Below, piece after piece: positions 6,418-6,969 of a stretch of DNA of 6,969 bases (the first letter of the stretch is position 1; every line of letters begins with the position of its first letter). The notes below the pieces were generated by a model. It ran no database searches. It saw nothing but the letters and a program-made list of their open reading frames with translations, and was not told the DNA's origin. The position numbers and the translations under genes were made by a program. Source of the stretch: JAIVJN01 sp036732565 (GTDB lineage Bacteria; Acidobacteriota; Vicinamibacteria; Vicinamibacterales; UBA2999); contig DAINCF010000385.1 of the NCBI GenBank assembly GCA_036732565.1, positions 1 through 6,969 of the forward strand, in the 5' to 3' direction.

Positions 6418-6445
6418 GTAGGGGCGGTTCGCGAACCGCCCCTGC
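6418..6445. repeat. Intergenic perfect palindrome, REP-like
   Basis: The core 6420-6443 is a perfect 24-bp palindrome with half-site aggggcggttcg. One further G-C pair at 6418/6445 follows a T-G wobble at 6419/6444. It starts 6 bases after the stop codon of the M20-like gene. It would form a very stable RNA hairpin, but no T tract follows, so intrinsic termination is doubtful. Similar GGGGCGGTT-type palindromes occur, from memory, as dispersed intergenic repeats in several soil and environmental phyla. Confidence 0.75.
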
Positions 6446-6473
6446 GGCGACATTGGTGGAACCACCTGGACAC

Positions 6474-6969
6474 ATGATTAGCGTCCGTGACCTCGAGAAG
6501 GACTACCACGTCGGCGACAACATCGTTCGCGCGCTGCGCGGGGTAACGTTGGACATCGCGGCGCAGGAGTTCGTCACCGTCGTCGGTCCTTCGGGATCGG
6601 GCAAGTCGACGTTCATGCACATCCTCGGCTGTCTCGATCGGCCGACGCGTGGGCATTACGTGCTGGCCGAGCGGAACGTCTCGGAGCTGCCGCCCGACGA
6701 GCTCGCGCGCGTCCGCAACGAGACGATCGGGTTCGTGTTCCAGGGCTTCAACCTGCTGCCGCGGACGACGGCCGTGGAGAACGTCGAGCTGCCGTTGCTC
6801 TACACGCGCAAGGGTGCGGTGAAGGCGACCGAGCGGCGCGACCGGGCGATGCGCGCGCTCGACGTCGTCGGCCTGACCGACCGGGCGGAACATCATCCGA
6901 ATCAGATGTCGGGTGGGCAGCAGCAGCGCGTCGCGATCGCGCGGGCGCTCGTCAACGAGCCGTCGATTC
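6474..6969 (+). CDS. MacB/LolD-type ABC transporter ATPase (partial, 3' end missing)
   Basis: The first 165 residues of an ABC nucleotide-binding subunit. Walker A is GPSGSGKST at 38-46, the Q-loop is Q90 in FVFQGFNLLPR, and the ABC signature is MSGGQQQR at 145-152. Walker B and the H-loop lie past the window end. The wording (TVVGPSGSGKST, HILGCLDRPT, FNLLP, ENVELPL) is typical of the MacB/LolD/FtsE group, which powers efflux or lipoprotein release through mechanotransmission rather than substrate passage through the channel. The permease is probably the next gene, outside the window. ATG 6474 gives the standard N-terminus (MISVRDLEKDY), though its ribosome site is weak. It follows the M20-like gene by 61 bp on the same strand, with the palindrome in between, so co-transcription is possible but not assured. 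Confidence 0.93.
   Translation, partial: MISVRDLEKDYHVGDNIVRALRGVTLDIAAQEFVTVVGPSGSGKSTFMHILGCLDRPTRGHYVLAERNVSELPPDELARVRNETIGFVFQGFNLLPRTTAVENVELPLLYTRKGAVKATERRDRAMRALDVVGLTDRAEHHPNQMSGGQQQRVAIARALVNEPSI

Noticed and set aside
6418..6450. Intrinsic terminator after the M20-like gene
   Set aside because: The hairpin is strong but followed by GCGGCGACATTGG with no T run, so it is listed as a palindromic repeat instead.
5207..6475. Long open frame on the minus strand opposite the M20-like gene
   Set aside because: His/Arg/Val-rich shadow with no motif; the plus strand encodes clear M20 motifs and has an AGGAGG site.

Overview
The window is GC-rich, densely coded DNA from a diderm bacterium. 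Two predicted lipoproteins, a periplasmic metallo-beta-lactamase-fold enzyme, a DUF885-type metallopeptidase and a MacB-type ABC ATPase next to a secreted M20-type protein together resemble soil Acidobacteriota of the Vicinamibacteria type. This lineage guess comes from gene style only; no marker gene is present.

Layout. Positions 1-149 hold the 3' end of a UvrA-type ATPase gene on the plus strand. It converges on a five-gene minus-strand cluster at 4512-214. In transcription order the cluster encodes a DUF885-like zinc peptidase lipoprotein, a PAP2-type membrane phosphatase, a HupE/UreJ-type membrane protein, a secreted MBL-fold hydrolase, and a short AraC-type regulator made only of the DNA-binding domain. 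The spacings are 19 bp, a 4-bp ATGA overlap, a second ATGA overlap, and 1 bp, so one translationally coupled operon is very likely. A 222-bp divergent intergenic region (4513-4735) has two inverted repeats and no convincing promoter. From 4736 the plus strand carries an M20-like lipoprotein with an excellent Shine-Dalgarno site. After a 24-bp perfect palindrome comes the start of a MacB/LolD-type ABC ATPase gene, cut by the window end.

How the genes may work together. Two operon products (the DUF885-like peptidase and the MBL enzyme) are exported and carry visible metal-binding motifs, and the HupE/UreJ-type protein belongs to a family associated with nickel/cobalt handling. A cell-envelope metallo-hydrolase module with its own metal-related membrane protein and a local regulator is a reasonable inference, but the sequence does not prove it.

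Most unusual points. The M20-like protein keeps the overall M20 architecture but appears to lack three of the five standard dizinc ligands. The PAP2 protein has Phe where the motif-2 His is expected. No CRISPR array, tRNA, rRNA or recognisable transposase gene was seen.
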